Positions 51,511-60,934 are shown, counted from the first letter of the stretch. The stretch is DNA of 64,000 bases from Pseudoneobacillus sp042683745 (GCF_042683745.1 NZ_JBHUJX010000008.1:62001-126000), one strand, 5' to 3'. Notes: generated by a model not told the origin, from the sequence alone. Numbers and translations: made by a program.

Positions 51511-52050
51511 ATGAAAATGAAATTATTAATTATTAATGGTAGTCCAAGAAAAAATGGTCGTACAGGTATTGTGATGAGAAGTATTGCAAAGATGTATGAA
51601 ATGGAAAGTATTGACTTAAGTGGTGACGAGGCAGTTCCATTATATAATGGTGCGGATGAACAAGATCAACTTGAAAGTGTCATCAATCTACGAAATAAAG
51701 TGAAAGAGGCAGATGGGATTATTCTAGCTTCCCCCGAATACCATAGCGGGATGAGTGGAGTGCTAAAAAATGCTTTAGATTTTCTAGGAAGTGAGCATTT
51801 TAAACATAAACCGGTTGCCTTGCTAGCTGTAGCAGGTGGAGGTAAGGGTGGAATAAATGCTTTAAACAATATGAGGACAGTTATGAGAGGATTGTATGCG
51901 AATACAATTCCGAAGCAACTCGTTTTAGATCCTATTTGCTTTGATTATGACAACGACTCAATAAAAGAGGATCCGTCTAAATTAGTCGACAGCTTAGTAG
52001 AAGAATTAAAGCTTTATTCTAAAAGCTACCTCGTTTTAAAAGAGGTGTAA
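51511..52050 (+). CDS. azr: NADPH-dependent FMN reductase / azoreductase
   Basis: A 179-residue flavodoxin-like reductase. The FMN phosphate loop is INGSPRKNGRTGIV, and SPEYHSGMSGVLKNALDFL and LLAVAGGGKGGINALNNMR are nearly identical in pattern to B. subtilis Azr (YhdA). It reduces quinones, azo dyes and flavins. Two ATGs six bases apart follow TTAGGAGAG; the first is used here. It lies four bases before the MFS gene, so they form a pair. Confidence 0.93.
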   Translation: MKMKLLIINGSPRKNGRTGIVMRSIAKMYEMESIDLSGDEAVPLYNGADEQDQLESVINLRNKVKEADGIILASPEYHSGMSGVLKNALDFLGSEHFKHKPVALLAVAGGGKGGINALNNMRTVMRGLYANTIPKQLVLDPICFDYDNDSIKEDPSKLVDSLVEELKLYSKSYLVLKEV

Positions 52051-52053
52051 ACG

Positions 52054-53289
52054 ATGAATGAACTATATAAAGATCGGCGGTTTTACTTTATTCTTGCGGC
52101 AAATCTACTTTCATCGATTGGTTCAGGTATTACGATGATAGCCGTGCCATGGCTTTTAGTTTCAAAAGGGGACGGAGCGACTATCTTCGGATATGCAACC
52201 ATCGCCATGACGGTTATAAATTTTATCATGTCCCCATTTATTGGGCAGTGGATTGACCGCTTCTCAAGGAAGAAAATGTTAATGATTGGGGAAGCCATTG
52301 GCTTTTTGATGATCTTGGGTTTTGCCATTAGTGGCTTTGCTGGGATTGAATATGGAAATTGGCATTATATGATACTATATGGAACAGGAAGCTTTTACTA
52401 TAATCTTTTTTATCCGGGAATGTTTGCATTAAATCAAGAAATATTTCCGAAAAGCGTTTACAAGTCATTAAATGGTGCAATGGAGATTCAAGGTCAGCTT
52501 TCAAGTGTGATCGCGGGTGCATTAGCCGCTCTTGTTATTGGAAAAATTAATTTAGAGTGGATGTTATTGTTTGATGCGATGACCTATATAAGCGCTTTTT
52601 GCCTCTTCTGGGCTATTCCATATGTGCGGGGGGAAGCAATTTCTGAAAATGCAGACACGTTTTGGCTGAAATTAACTGAAGGATATCGCTATATGAAAAA
52701 ACGGCCGAAATTATTTTTCTTTTTAATGGCTTCATTCATGCCTTTCATTGGTGTAATGGTAACTAATTATTTATTTCCTGTTTATTTATCCGATGTTTTA
52801 AAGGTAGATGGTTCAATTTATGGAGCACAAAGCATGGTATATGGGATTGGAGCTGTTTTAGCAGGTTTGCTTATTCCAGTTCTATCAAATAAATTAGGAA
52901 ACCAGAACTCAATCGTTTTAACGACACTTATTTATACTATGGGGATCAGTGTAATTGTATTTGTAAAAATTGTTCCACTATATCTCGTTTTCATTTCTTT
53001 ATTGGCATTCGGGAATGCCGGCACCCGTGTTGCAAGAAATTCATACTTAATGGATTCAGTCCCTAATCAAATCGTTGGCAGAGTCGATAGTTTGTTCCGT
53101 ACGATTGGACTTGGAATCCGAGTTTTATTATTAACACTATTTACTTATGTTAACTCAGAACTACAGGTACACTATAGTTTTTATGCTTTAGCAGCACTAC
53201 TAATCACTTCATTAGTAATTGTTATTTTCACAAAAAATACTTCACAAAAAAAAGCAGACATAATTTTGAAAGAAGTTGGGCAAAGCTAA
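52054..53289 (+). CDS. MFS transporter, 12 TM
   Basis: A 411-residue major facilitator of the drug-exporter type. The loop 2-3 motif is GQWIDRFSRKKMLMIGE, matching the conserved GxxxDRxxRR pattern, and a related half motif occurs at the start of the second six-TM block (LSNKLGNQNSIVL). It starts four bases after azr, suggesting joint control with a redox or detoxification gene. The substrate is unknown. Confidence 0.85.
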   Translation: MNELYKDRRFYFILAANLLSSIGSGITMIAVPWLLVSKGDGATIFGYATIAMTVINFIMSPFIGQWIDRFSRKKMLMIGEAIGFLMILGFAISGFAGIEYGNWHYMILYGTGSFYYNLFYPGMFALNQEIFPKSVYKSLNGAMEIQGQLSSVIAGALAALVIGKINLEWMLLFDAMTYISAFCLFWAIPYVRGEAISENADTFWLKLTEGYRYMKKRPKLFFFLMASFMPFIGVMVTNYLFPVYLSDVLKVDGSIYGAQSMVYGIGAVLAGLLIPVLSNKLGNQNSIVLTTLIYTMGISVIVFVKIVPLYLVFISLLAFGNAGTRVARNSYLMDSVPNQIVGRVDSLFRTIGLGIRVLLLTLFTYVNSELQVHYSFYALAALLITSLVIVIFTKNTSQKKADIILKEVGQS

Positions 53290-53317
53290 GAGGGCTAGAT
53301 AAATAGCCCTCTTTTTT
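53288..53317. terminator. Terminator after the MFS gene
   Basis: AAGAGGGCTA, a six-base loop and TAGCCCTCTTTTTT. It also faces the convergent yhdB gene. Confidence 0.9.
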
Positions 53318-53333
53318 ATGGGGAGAATTATTT

Positions 53334-53576
53334 TCACATAAAATGGTATTCGTTTTCTTCGTGTACATTTGTATTTGCATGGTCGATGTATCGTAATAAG
53401 GCGTATAAATGTTTTTCAAGTACGGAATAGTCTTTCTCAAAATGATATGCGTGTAGAAAATGTTCAATTTTTTTTGATAAAAATTGGTCCTCCGTCCGTA
53501 CCATTAAAATCAATAAATTATCCCATTGGGAGCGGTGAGTGTAGTATAAAGCACGATCATAATCAACAATATTCAT
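53334..53576 (-). CDS. yhdB: YhdB family protein
   Basis: An 80-residue soluble protein. The frame extends upstream to 53678, but AAGGAGGAGAGGAA precedes the ATG at 53576, giving the family start MNIVDYDRALYYTHRSQWD. The conserved block LILMVRTEDQFLSKKIEHFLHAYHFEKDY (here given in part: TEDQFLSKKIEHFLHAYHF) and LLRYIDHAN match B. subtilis YhdB. It is helical with no known motif; its function is unknown. Confidence 0.85.
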   Translation of the reverse strand: MNIVDYDRALYYTHRSQWDNLLILMVRTEDQFLSKKIEHFLHAYHFEKDYSVLEKHLYALLRYIDHANTNVHEENEYHFM

Positions 53577-53738
53577 TTCCTCTCCTCCTTGGTAGGAGCA
53601 TGTGATTAGTGTATGACGTTCTTTAAGAAAGTTACCCGACAAATGTTGGACTTGCTGATAGGATAAGGTTTTCAACATTTTCCTGTATATTGTTTTTCAC
53701 CTGAGGAAGACTGTGGGGATATATGAAAGGGTGTTTGT

Positions 53739-54731
53739 ATGAAGAAGCAGGTTTTTTGTTTGATTATTATGTTTTTCCTATTTTCCAATGTAGTATCAGC
53801 AAGTGTCGTAAATCCCCATCAAACCTATACATATGAAAAAATGAAAGCCGATATTTGGGAATTAAAGAAAAAGTATCGCAAAGATTTACAAGTAAAGACC
53901 ATTGGTTATTCACATTTTGGTCGGAAAATTTTTGCCGTGAAGTTAGGAAAAGGGGAAAAGAATATACTTTTGATTGGTGCCCATCATGGCAGAGAATGGC
54001 TAACAAGCTCTTTAATGATGGAGATGTTAGAAACGTATACCGATGCTTATCACAAAAATGAAAAAATTGGAACTGATTCATCCAAGCTGCTAGATGAGGT
54101 CTCCATCTGGTTTGTACCGATGTTGAACCCAGATGGAGTAACAATTCAACAAAACGGGATAAATGAATTTCCAAAATATCATCGGGACAATCTTCTAAAA
54201 ATGAATTTGGAGTCGTCAGATTTTACAAGATGGAAGGCAAATGGAATGGGAGTGGATCTTAATCGGCAATATCCAACCGGATGGAAGAAACTAGTTACTG
54301 ATAACATAACAGACCCTTCGTATCAATTTTATAAAGGGAAAAAACCCATTTCAACCCATGAAACGAAGTCAATTGTAAAGTTTACGAAAAAAATAAAGCC
54401 TATTATCGCTGTATCTTATCATACGGCAGGTCGTGAAATTTTTTGGAATTATGGAAATGGGGAAAATAAACAAAGGGACTATATGATTGCTAGTAAAGCT
54501 GCAGAATTAACAGGATACGATCTGGCAGCTCCACCTGAAAATGCAACGGGTGCTGGCTATACGGATTGGTTTATTAGCACTTTTCATCAGCCGGCATTGA
54601 CGATTGAACTAAGTTATTTAGTTGGTGAAACCAACCCACCATTAAATGTATTTGATGAAGAATGGGATCGAAATAAATTATTAGGAATGATGTTAGCAAA
54701 AGAAGCAAAAAATATAAATACACTTAAATAG
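53739..54731 (+). CDS. Secreted M14 zinc carboxypeptidase
   Basis: A 330-residue protein with a signal peptide (KKQVFCLIIMFFLFSNVVSA). The metallocarboxypeptidase motifs are intact: HGRE at 83-86 (zinc His and Glu), MLNPDGV, GVDLNRQYPTGW with the substrate Asn-Arg, the third zinc ligand in VSYHTAGRE, and the catalytic Glu in LTIELSY. It resembles the gamma-D-glutamyl-diaminopimelate peptidases that trim peptidoglycan stem peptides, so a cell-wall or spore role is likely but inferred. It is followed after 11 bp by yhdC. Confidence 0.88.
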   Translation: MKKQVFCLIIMFFLFSNVVSASVVNPHQTYTYEKMKADIWELKKKYRKDLQVKTIGYSHFGRKIFAVKLGKGEKNILLIGAHHGREWLTSSLMMEMLETYTDAYHKNEKIGTDSSKLLDEVSIWFVPMLNPDGVTIQQNGINEFPKYHRDNLLKMNLESSDFTRWKANGMGVDLNRQYPTGWKKLVTDNITDPSYQFYKGKKPISTHETKSIVKFTKKIKPIIAVSYHTAGREIFWNYGNGENKQRDYMIASKAAELTGYDLAAPPENATGAGYTDWFISTFHQPALTIELSYLVGETNPPLNVFDEEWDRNKLLGMMLAKEAKNINTLK

Positions 54732-54742
54732 GAAAGTAGGAA

Positions 54743-55060
54743 ATGAAATTGAGAAAATTAATCTTCCTGTCAGCATGTTTATTTTTTTTTAGCGGTATGA
54801 GCCAAGTGCATGCCGAGAAAATTGATTATGTGAAATATGGAAATATTGCGATCGCTGTTGCAAAAGCAGATTACCCAGGAGATCCAGTTACAGATTATCA
54901 ATACTTGGGAAGAGAAAAAATATCTGAGACTGATGTTCAAGACTCCTTTAAATTTCAACTGAAGGAAAACGGGAAACCCGTCACAGTTGTTATTAAAGTA
55001 AAGCATAGCATCCAAAACAATAAACTATTATCGCTTAATGTTGAAGAGGTGAAGCAATAG
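54743..55060 (+). CDS. yhdC: YhdC/YqzG family secreted protein (DUF3889)
   Basis: A 105-residue protein with a signal peptide ending near SQVHAEKI. The mature 80 residues carry the DUF3889 pattern KYGNIAIAVAKADYPGDPVTDYQYLGRE (here given as KYGNIAIAVAKADYP and DYQYLGRE) and a beta-rich C-terminus. It lies 11 bp after the carboxypeptidase gene. By pattern and place it is the counterpart of B. subtilis YhdC; the function is unknown. Confidence 0.82.
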   Translation: MKLRKLIFLSACLFFFSGMSQVHAEKIDYVKYGNIAIAVAKADYPGDPVTDYQYLGREKISETDVQDSFKFQLKENGKPVTVVIKVKHSIQNNKLLSLNVEEVKQ

Positions 55061-55085
55061 CCCTAAAATGGGTTATTGCTTTTCT
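55052..55085 (+). terminator. Terminator after yhdC
   Basis: AAGCAATAGCCC, a six-base loop and GGGTTATTGCTTTT, overlapping the end of the gene. Confidence 0.85.
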
Positions 55086-55175
55086 ATATATCTAAAAAAT
55101 CGAGTCTAACTTTGTTTTCATCATTCCCCCAACATGTTCATACATTGTGATAAGAGGATAAAGGGGGAGTGACGG

Positions 55176-56591
55176 ATGAACGAGCAGGGTCGAAAAGATT
55201 TGGAATATGCGATCGCCGAAATAACTGAAATTGCGAAGGGCTTCGGTTTAGATTTTTACCCGATGCGGTATGAGATTTGTCCGGCTGATATTATTTATAC
55301 CTTTGGTGCGTATGGGATGCCAACCCGCTTTTCACATTGGAGCTTCGGGAAACAATTTCATAAAATGAAACTGCATTATGATCTAGGTTTAAGTAAAATT
55401 TATGAGCTAGTCATTAATTCTAATCCTTGTTACGCGTTTTTGCTCGATTCTAATGCATTAATACAAAATAAACTCATAGTCGCGCATGTATTAGCCCACT
55501 GTGATTTTTTTAAAAATAATGTTAGGTTCCAAAACACGAAAAGAGATATGGTTGAGAGTATGGCTGCAACAGCAGAAAGAATTAGCCAATATGAAATTTT
55601 ATATGGGAAGCAAGAAGTGGAATCTTTTCTAGACGCTGTATTAGCTATTGAGGAGCATATTGACCCATCATTAATGAGGCCAAAGTTAAATTGGACATTA
55701 GAGGATCTAGATGGAGAAGAAGAAGTAGAGAAACCTAGTGCTTCCCCTTACGATGATCTTTGGAAACTAGATGAGAAAGATAAACAAGTAGTTCCTAAAC
55801 GGACAAAGAAGAAATTCCCGCCACAACCAGAAAAAGATTTGCTCTTATTTATTGAGTCATACAGCCGAGAGTTAAAGGAGTGGCAACGTGACATTTTAAC
55901 GATGATGCGCGAGGAAATGCTTTATTTCTGGCCGCAGCTTGAGACAAAAATCATGAACGAAGGCTGGGCTTCGTTCTGGCATCAGCGTATTTTACGTGAA
56001 ATGGAGTTAACAAGCGGCGAAGCGATTGAATTCGCAAAGCTAAATGCAGGTGTTGTTCAACCATCGAAAACAGGGATTAATCCCTATTATTTAGGAATTA
56101 AAATTTTTGAAGACATTGAAGAGCGTTTCGACAATCCAACAGAAGAAATGATCCGACGTGGGGTGAAACCTGGCTCTGGCCGGGAAAAAATGTTCGAAGT
56201 GCGTGAAATCGAATCGGATATTTCCTTCCTCCGTAACTATCTTACAAAGGATTTAGTTATGCGCGAGGATATGTACTTGTTCCAAAAACAAGGTAAGGAT
56301 TATAAAATCGTCGATAAAGAGTGGGAGCATGTTCGCGATCAGCTAGTAGGCATGCGCGTCAACGGTGGCTTCCCCTATATCACTGTTAATGATGGCGATT
56401 ATTTGAAAAATGGAGAGCTCTATTTAAAACATTGGTATGAAGGAATTGAACTCGATCTGAAATATTTAGAAAAGGTACTTCCTTATATTAGCCAACTTTG
56501 GGGTAGACCCGTCCATATGGAAAGTGTGATTGAGGGAAGAAATATGCTGTTCACATATGATGGAAAAGGGATTCATCGGAAATATTTATAA
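55176..56591 (+). CDS. spoVR: Stage V sporulation protein R
   Basis: A 471-residue SpoVR homologue involved in spore cortex formation in B. subtilis. The conserved family regions are seen: FYPMRYEICPADIIYTFGAYGMPTRFSHWSFGK (given in part: FGAYGMPTRFSHWSFGK), HCDFFKNN, and NEGWASFWHQRI with the conserved Trp and His, plus NPYYLGIKIFEDIE. There are no TMs. The ATG follows AAAGGGGGAGTGACGG. It is monocistronic with a clear terminator. Confidence 0.96.
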   Translation: MNEQGRKDLEYAIAEITEIAKGFGLDFYPMRYEICPADIIYTFGAYGMPTRFSHWSFGKQFHKMKLHYDLGLSKIYELVINSNPCYAFLLDSNALIQNKLIVAHVLAHCDFFKNNVRFQNTKRDMVESMAATAERISQYEILYGKQEVESFLDAVLAIEEHIDPSLMRPKLNWTLEDLDGEEEVEKPSASPYDDLWKLDEKDKQVVPKRTKKKFPPQPEKDLLLFIESYSRELKEWQRDILTMMREEMLYFWPQLETKIMNEGWASFWHQRILREMELTSGEAIEFAKLNAGVVQPSKTGINPYYLGIKIFEDIEERFDNPTEEMIRRGVKPGSGREKMFEVREIESDISFLRNYLTKDLVMREDMYLFQKQGKDYKIVDKEWEHVRDQLVGMRVNGGFPYITVNDGDYLKNGELYLKHWYEGIELDLKYLEKVLPYISQLWGRPVHMESVIEGRNMLFTYDGKGIHRKYL

Positions 56592-56594
56592 TCA

Positions 56595-56627
56595 AAAAGG
56601 TTGCTGAATTTTTCAGCAGCCTTTTAT
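56595..56627 (+). terminator. Terminator after spoVR
   Basis: AAAAGGTTGCTGAA and TTCAGCAGCCTTTT pair with one G-T around a short loop and end in a T-rich stretch. Confidence 0.9.
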
Positions 56628-56783
56628 TATTCTAAAATTGGAGGGAAAAAATCCAAAATTAAGAAATAGTTAAGAAATAGTTTAGGAGAAGTTAAAACAT
56701 TTTGTTTATAATTATACTAACCAATAAAATAAGATAATCGTACCTCATTTAACAAAAAGATAGCAGTTAGGAGGGGCTTAGAA

Positions 56784-57608
56784 ATGATTATTGAATTAAA
56801 AAAAGAAAATTTTTATATATGTAAAGACCTTATTAATCCCAAAGGTCAATTAGAGGTAAAAGCAATCATCGAGGGCATTAATCCAGGACGTATTTTTATT
56901 GATAATTTTGAATCTCCGAGGTCAGGACTTATTTGGCAAGGGAATAATGATGGCTTTTATTTCATTGGAGAGTCAAACAATGATCAATTTAATGCGGAAA
57001 TCAATCACTTTATTGAATGCAAAATTGCAATAGAGGCAAAGGAATTGGGCTTAGTTTGGTTTGAAGGATTTGGAAATCACTCTGATTGGAATCCGACAAT
57101 TGAAGAACTATTTAAACATCGTGACTTAGGTAAATGGAACCAGAGAGCATATAAACTAGACAAGGAAAACTATCTTCATACTAATGAGCCTGTTATTCAA
57201 CAAGAATTTAAGGTGCAAAAAATAACGAAAGTATTTTATGAATCTAATTCTATGAAAAATAACGATTTTCTGAATTCGAAAATATTAGAATTTTGGCCAA
57301 CTTCAGATGATTTCTTCGAAAATGGAGGAATCGGGTATGTTGCCATTTATAACGATGAAATCGTCAGTTTATGTTTCTCAGGATTTATTGCAGATAATGT
57401 TCACGGCATTGATATCGAAACTTTATCTGGATTTCGTGGAAACAAGCTTGCTCGAAAATTAGCACATGCTTTTGTACAAGAATGTTTAAGAAATGATGTT
57501 ATTCCTTACTGGGATTGTATGGAAGGAAATAAACCATCCGTAACAGTCGCTGAAAGTATTGGGTTTATACAGGATTTAAGCTTTATAGGTTATGAATTTC
57601 GTTTTTAA
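56784..57608 (+). CDS. GNAT-type acetyltransferase (Zwa5-like, two-domain)
   Basis: A 274-residue protein. The N-terminal half has no clear motif (GNNDGFYFIGESNNDQF, WFEGFGNHSDW). The C-terminal half is the GNAT part: IGYVAIYNDEIVSLCFSGF, then ETLSGFRGNKLARKLAHAF for acetyl-CoA binding and PYWDCMEGNKPSVTVAESIGF. This arrangement fits the PF12746-type GNAT group found in Firmicutes. The ATG follows TAGGAGGGGC. It lies 26 bp upstream of a phosphotransferase gene; such pairs modify small molecules or drugs, but the substrate is unknown. Confidence 0.82.
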   Translation: MIIELKKENFYICKDLINPKGQLEVKAIIEGINPGRIFIDNFESPRSGLIWQGNNDGFYFIGESNNDQFNAEINHFIECKIAIEAKELGLVWFEGFGNHSDWNPTIEELFKHRDLGKWNQRAYKLDKENYLHTNEPVIQQEFKVQKITKVFYESNSMKNNDFLNSKILEFWPTSDDFFENGGIGYVAIYNDEIVSLCFSGFIADNVHGIDIETLSGFRGNKLARKLAHAFVQECLRNDVIPYWDCMEGNKPSVTVAESIGFIQDLSFIGYEFRF

Positions 57609-57634
57609 ATATACATAGTTAGAAGGTTAGTAGA

Positions 57635-58654
57635 ATGCTAAAAAGTATTGAAGAATTATATAGTAAAGAAATATTAAACGAAGTATTTGCTCGTTATGGC
57701 ATCCAAGAAAATGATGCGAATTTTCTTGGTGGATTTGATAGTTATGTGTACGAGTATAAAAATGATAGAAACAATTTGATTTTAAAAGTAACCCATTCCT
57801 TCAGAAGAACCAAAGAAGAGGTTATGGATGAAATAAATTGGTTGCAATATTTAAAAGAAAATAAGGTTTCTGTCTCAGGTGTTCTTCCGTCAATAAATGG
57901 AAACTTAGTTGAAGTTTATCCATTAGGGGAAGGTAATTATTTTTTATCAACTCTGTATGAAAAAGCTCTAGGCACATCACCAACTATAGAAGATTGGAAT
58001 GAAAAGCTATTTGAAGAGTGGGGGCAAATCACTGGGAGACTCCATTCACTAGCAATTGACTATAAACCACTTCAGTGGAGTCGAAAGAACTGGCTAGATG
58101 AGGAATATTTGAATGTGGAGAAATATATCCTAAACGACCAAGAAATAGTTAGAGAAAAATCCCTCAACTTAGTCAAAAAGATGAAGGAACTTCCAAAAAA
58201 TAAGAATCAATTTGGAATTGTGCATGGTGATTTACATTACATGAATTTTTTTCTGAATCAAGGAGAAATTCAATTATTCGACTTTGATGATATTCATTAT
58301 AACTTCTTTATAAATGATTTGGCGGTTATCATATTCTATGCTTATTGGCGACCTTTGTCAGAGTATAAAAATGAGAATGAGTTTGAGAAAATGCTTCTTC
58401 ATTTTTTTAAAGGATATTTAAAAGAAAAAACAATGGATAAAGAATTGTTTCTCCTTCTACCTGAATTTCTAAAGGTTAGACATCTCATTCTTTACATTGC
58501 TGCACTACAAGAAATTGATCCTATGTCGCAGAGTGAAGAAGAAGGAAAATTTTTAGTAGGGCTTAAAGAAGTGATCGAAAAAGATTATCCAATTGTAGCG
58601 TTAAACTTTGAAGAATTTTGGCACAACCACATTGAAGTTGAAATAAAAAAATAA
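57635..58654 (+). CDS. Aminoglycoside phosphotransferase-family kinase
   Basis: A 339-residue APH/choline-kinase fold protein. The N-lobe has FLGGFDSYVYEYKNDRNNLILKVTHS (given in part: GGFDSYVYEYK and ILKVTHS, the ATP Lys). The catalytic loop is IVHGDLHYMNFF and the metal motif IQLFDFDDIHYNFF. This is the pattern of SrkA-like and homoserine-kinase-like small-molecule kinases rather than of true resistance enzymes. It follows the acetyltransferase gene by 26 bp and precedes the propeller gene by 22 bp, so the three may form an operon. Confidence 0.85.
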   Translation: MLKSIEELYSKEILNEVFARYGIQENDANFLGGFDSYVYEYKNDRNNLILKVTHSFRRTKEEVMDEINWLQYLKENKVSVSGVLPSINGNLVEVYPLGEGNYFLSTLYEKALGTSPTIEDWNEKLFEEWGQITGRLHSLAIDYKPLQWSRKNWLDEEYLNVEKYILNDQEIVREKSLNLVKKMKELPKNKNQFGIVHGDLHYMNFFLNQGEIQLFDFDDIHYNFFINDLAVIIFYAYWRPLSEYKNENEFEKMLLHFFKGYLKEKTMDKELFLLLPEFLKVRHLILYIAALQEIDPMSQSEEEGKFLVGLKEVIEKDYPIVALNFEEFWHNHIEVEIKK

Positions 58655-58676
58655 CAAAGTCAAGGGAGATACAGTG

Positions 58677-59909
58677 ATGGAACAAACAGTGCAATCAGTT
58701 GAAAAAGATACAGTCCACTTTCGAAATGATCTTCAACGTTCAGGAGTTTATTCGACAAAAGAGGTAACATCTTTTCAAAAAATGAAATGGAATGTTAAAA
58801 CGGATGGCAGAATTTATTCCTCACCTGTCATTTATCAAGAGACGGTGTATAACGGGAGTGAAGATGGAAATCTTTACGCCATTAACAAAATGACTGGTGA
58901 GATCAAATGGAAATTTAAAACAGAAGGGGCAGTTCGTTCTTCAGTGGCGATTTCCAATGGGATGGCCTATTTTACAAGTATGGATGGATCTCTTTACGCG
59001 ATTCATATTGAAACTGGGGAAGTGAACTGGACTTTTAAAACAGAAGGAGAAGTAATGAAGGATCCTTGGGATTATTTTTTATCTTCACCGATTATTTTTG
59101 ATGGAAAAGTTTATTTTGGTAGTGGAGACTTCCATATTTATGCAGTCGATGCATTGAATGGTGAAGAAGTTTGGAAGTATAAAACAGGAGGAGTGGTTCA
59201 TGCATCTCCTGCCATTTATAATGAAACATTGTACATAGGAAGTTATGATGGGTATTTTTATGCTTTAGATGTAAATACAGGTGAAGCACGATGGATTTTT
59301 AGAACAATTGGAGACACTTGGTTCCCAAATGGTGATATCCAAGGTTCTGCATGTGTTGTAGATGGGATTGTTTATTTTGGAAGCCGTGATTATAATCTTT
59401 ATGCTTTAGATGCTGAGACAGGTAGAGGAAAATGGAATTTTAAAGCTCCTGGAACTTGGATAATCACAACTCCAACAGTGAAGGATGGTGTTGTCTATTT
59501 CGCAACATCGGATCACTCACAAATTTACGCAATGGATGCAAAAACTGGAGATTCTTGTTGGGCGTTCCCAGTGCATATTAACACATTTAGCTCGGGGGCT
59601 ATTGCTGGAGACCATATTTATTTTGGAAATATGAACGGTAAATTATATGCATTGAATGTGAAAAATGGCAAAGAAGAATGGGAATTCCAAACAGAAGCAA
59701 GCAAAAAGTATTTCACTGAGTTACTTGATGAAGAGGGTAAGTTCGGTGAACCATTATTAGAAAAGCAACGTAATGTTAAAACGATACAAGATTTTATTGA
59801 TCTATATGACTCGATTATGTCATTAGGATCGATTATCTCATCACCTGTCATAAATGATGGAACGATTTATTTTGGCAGCACTGATGGATCCATTTATGCA
59901 ATCGAATAG
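58677..59909 (+). CDS. PQQ-type beta-propeller protein without signal peptide
   Basis: A 410-residue protein built from seven or eight repeats of about 40-45 residues with the pattern VIYQETVYNGSEDGNLYAIN, KMTGEIKWKFKTEG. These are the WxF/W-KT-G blades of PQQ-like (BamB/YxaL) propellers. There is neither a signal peptide nor a lipobox, so it should be cytoplasmic unless secreted by another route. PQQ-binding residues are not evident. An unusual insertion (SKKYFTELLDEEGKFGEP and on, about 340-390) breaks the last blade. It is the last gene of the group and is followed by a terminator. Confidence 0.8.
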   Translation: MEQTVQSVEKDTVHFRNDLQRSGVYSTKEVTSFQKMKWNVKTDGRIYSSPVIYQETVYNGSEDGNLYAINKMTGEIKWKFKTEGAVRSSVAISNGMAYFTSMDGSLYAIHIETGEVNWTFKTEGEVMKDPWDYFLSSPIIFDGKVYFGSGDFHIYAVDALNGEEVWKYKTGGVVHASPAIYNETLYIGSYDGYFYALDVNTGEARWIFRTIGDTWFPNGDIQGSACVVDGIVYFGSRDYNLYALDAETGRGKWNFKAPGTWIITTPTVKDGVVYFATSDHSQIYAMDAKTGDSCWAFPVHINTFSSGAIAGDHIYFGNMNGKLYALNVKNGKEEWEFQTEASKKYFTELLDEEGKFGEPLLEKQRNVKTIQDFIDLYDSIMSLGSIISSPVINDGTIYFGSTDGSIYAIE

Positions 59910-59930
59910 TGATTTCGTTTCATTCATCTT

Positions 59931-59962
59931 AACGCCGATTTCCCTCTGAAATCGGCGTTTTA
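59931..59962 (+). terminator. Terminator after the propeller gene
   Basis: AACGCCGATTTC, a five-base loop and GAAATCGGCGTT, then TTAGATTT. Confidence 0.88.
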
Positions 59963-60119
59963 GATTTCACATATTGTTCACATATTGATGTTGTTAATTC
60001 GTACTTTGTCTATTACGATGGTATTGAGAATGATCATTATTTATAAAAGTGAAAAATTAAGGATATAATGGACGCATACTTATGAAAACGACCATTTGTA
60101 AAAAACAAAGGAGATTATC

Positions 60120-60890
60120 ATGAAGAAATTAATTGTTGCACTTATTTTATTAATTGGAGTAATCGCAGGATGCTCGAGCAAAAAGGAGGAACAGCAAGCT
60201 GAGCCTTCATTAGAAATTATTGAAGTGAATATTCAGATTCCTGAAACGATTAATCCTAATGAAGAAGCAGTTATCCAGGCTGTTGTTACACAAGGGAAAG
60301 AAAAAGTGGACGATGCTAATGAAGTAAAATTCGAGATTGAAAAAGTGGGACAGCAAGAACATGAAATGCTTGAGGCTAAAAATGAAGGTAAAGGTGTCTA
60401 TTCCATAAATAAGACTTTTACTGAAAATGGCAAGTATATTGTAACTTCTCATGTGACGGCAAGAGGTATGCACTCCATGCCAAACAAAGAATTTACAGTT
60501 GGTACAGTAGAAGAGGATCATTCCGAAAGCGATGCCGCTGGACATGAGGGTCATGAAGCTAGCCAAAATGATCAAGCAACTGGTCATGGACATCATGATT
60601 CAACAATAGAAATCCTTTTCAATCAAGATTCGGATATCGCAGTTAATAAAGAAGCCTTATTAAAGACAACAATTAAACATGAAGGTTCACCACTTTTAGG
60701 GGCAAAGGTGAGGTATGAAGTATTATTAGAAAACGAGAATACTCCACAATGGATTGAAACAAATGAAGATGGAGAAGGGAGCTATTCTGCAACGAATATA
60801 TTTAAAAAAGCTGGAATGTATCACTTACAAATTCACGTGAATAAAGATGAAATTCACGACCATAAAATCGTTATGATTAATGTAAAATAA
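60120..60890 (+). CDS. FixH/YtkA-like lipoprotein with histidine-rich linker
   Basis: A 256-residue lipoprotein (lipobox VIAGC, cysteine at residue 18). It holds two YtkA/FixH-like Ig-type domains, about 30-130 and 160-256, each ending in a pattern of the type GVYSINKTFTENGKYIVTSHV and GSYSATNIFKKAGMYHLQIHV. The linker is rich in His, Asp and Glu (DHSESDAAGHEGHEASQNDQ, GHGHHD) and, with HSMP, could bind copper. YtkA-like proteins are linked to copper delivery for cytochrome oxidase; the role here is inferred. The ATG follows AAAGGAG, and a -10 box TATAAT lies at 60064. Confidence 0.8.
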   Translation: MKKLIVALILLIGVIAGCSSKKEEQQAEPSLEIIEVNIQIPETINPNEEAVIQAVVTQGKEKVDDANEVKFEIEKVGQQEHEMLEAKNEGKGVYSINKTFTENGKYIVTSHVTARGMHSMPNKEFTVGTVEEDHSESDAAGHEGHEASQNDQATGHGHHDSTIEILFNQDSDIAVNKEALLKTTIKHEGSPLLGAKVRYEVLLENENTPQWIETNEDGEGSYSATNIFKKAGMYHLQIHVNKDEIHDHKIVMINVK

Positions 60891-60896
60891 GTGAAT

Positions 60897-60934
60897 AAAA
60901 AATGGCTGACTCACAGAGTTAGCCATTTTTTATT
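60897..60934 (+). terminator. Terminator after the FixH-like gene
   Basis: AAAAAATGGCTGACTC and GAGTTAGCCATTTTTT pair with one G-T around a three-base loop. Confidence 0.9.

Noticed and set aside
57635..58654. True aminoglycoside resistance kinase
   Set aside because: The fold and catalytic loop fit, but the sequence pattern is of broad small-molecule kinases and nothing points to aminoglycosides.
60020..60045. Fur or PerR box before the FixH-like lipoprotein gene
   Set aside because: AATGATCATT is palindromic but lacks the spacing and flanks of a 7-1-7 box, so I do not call it.
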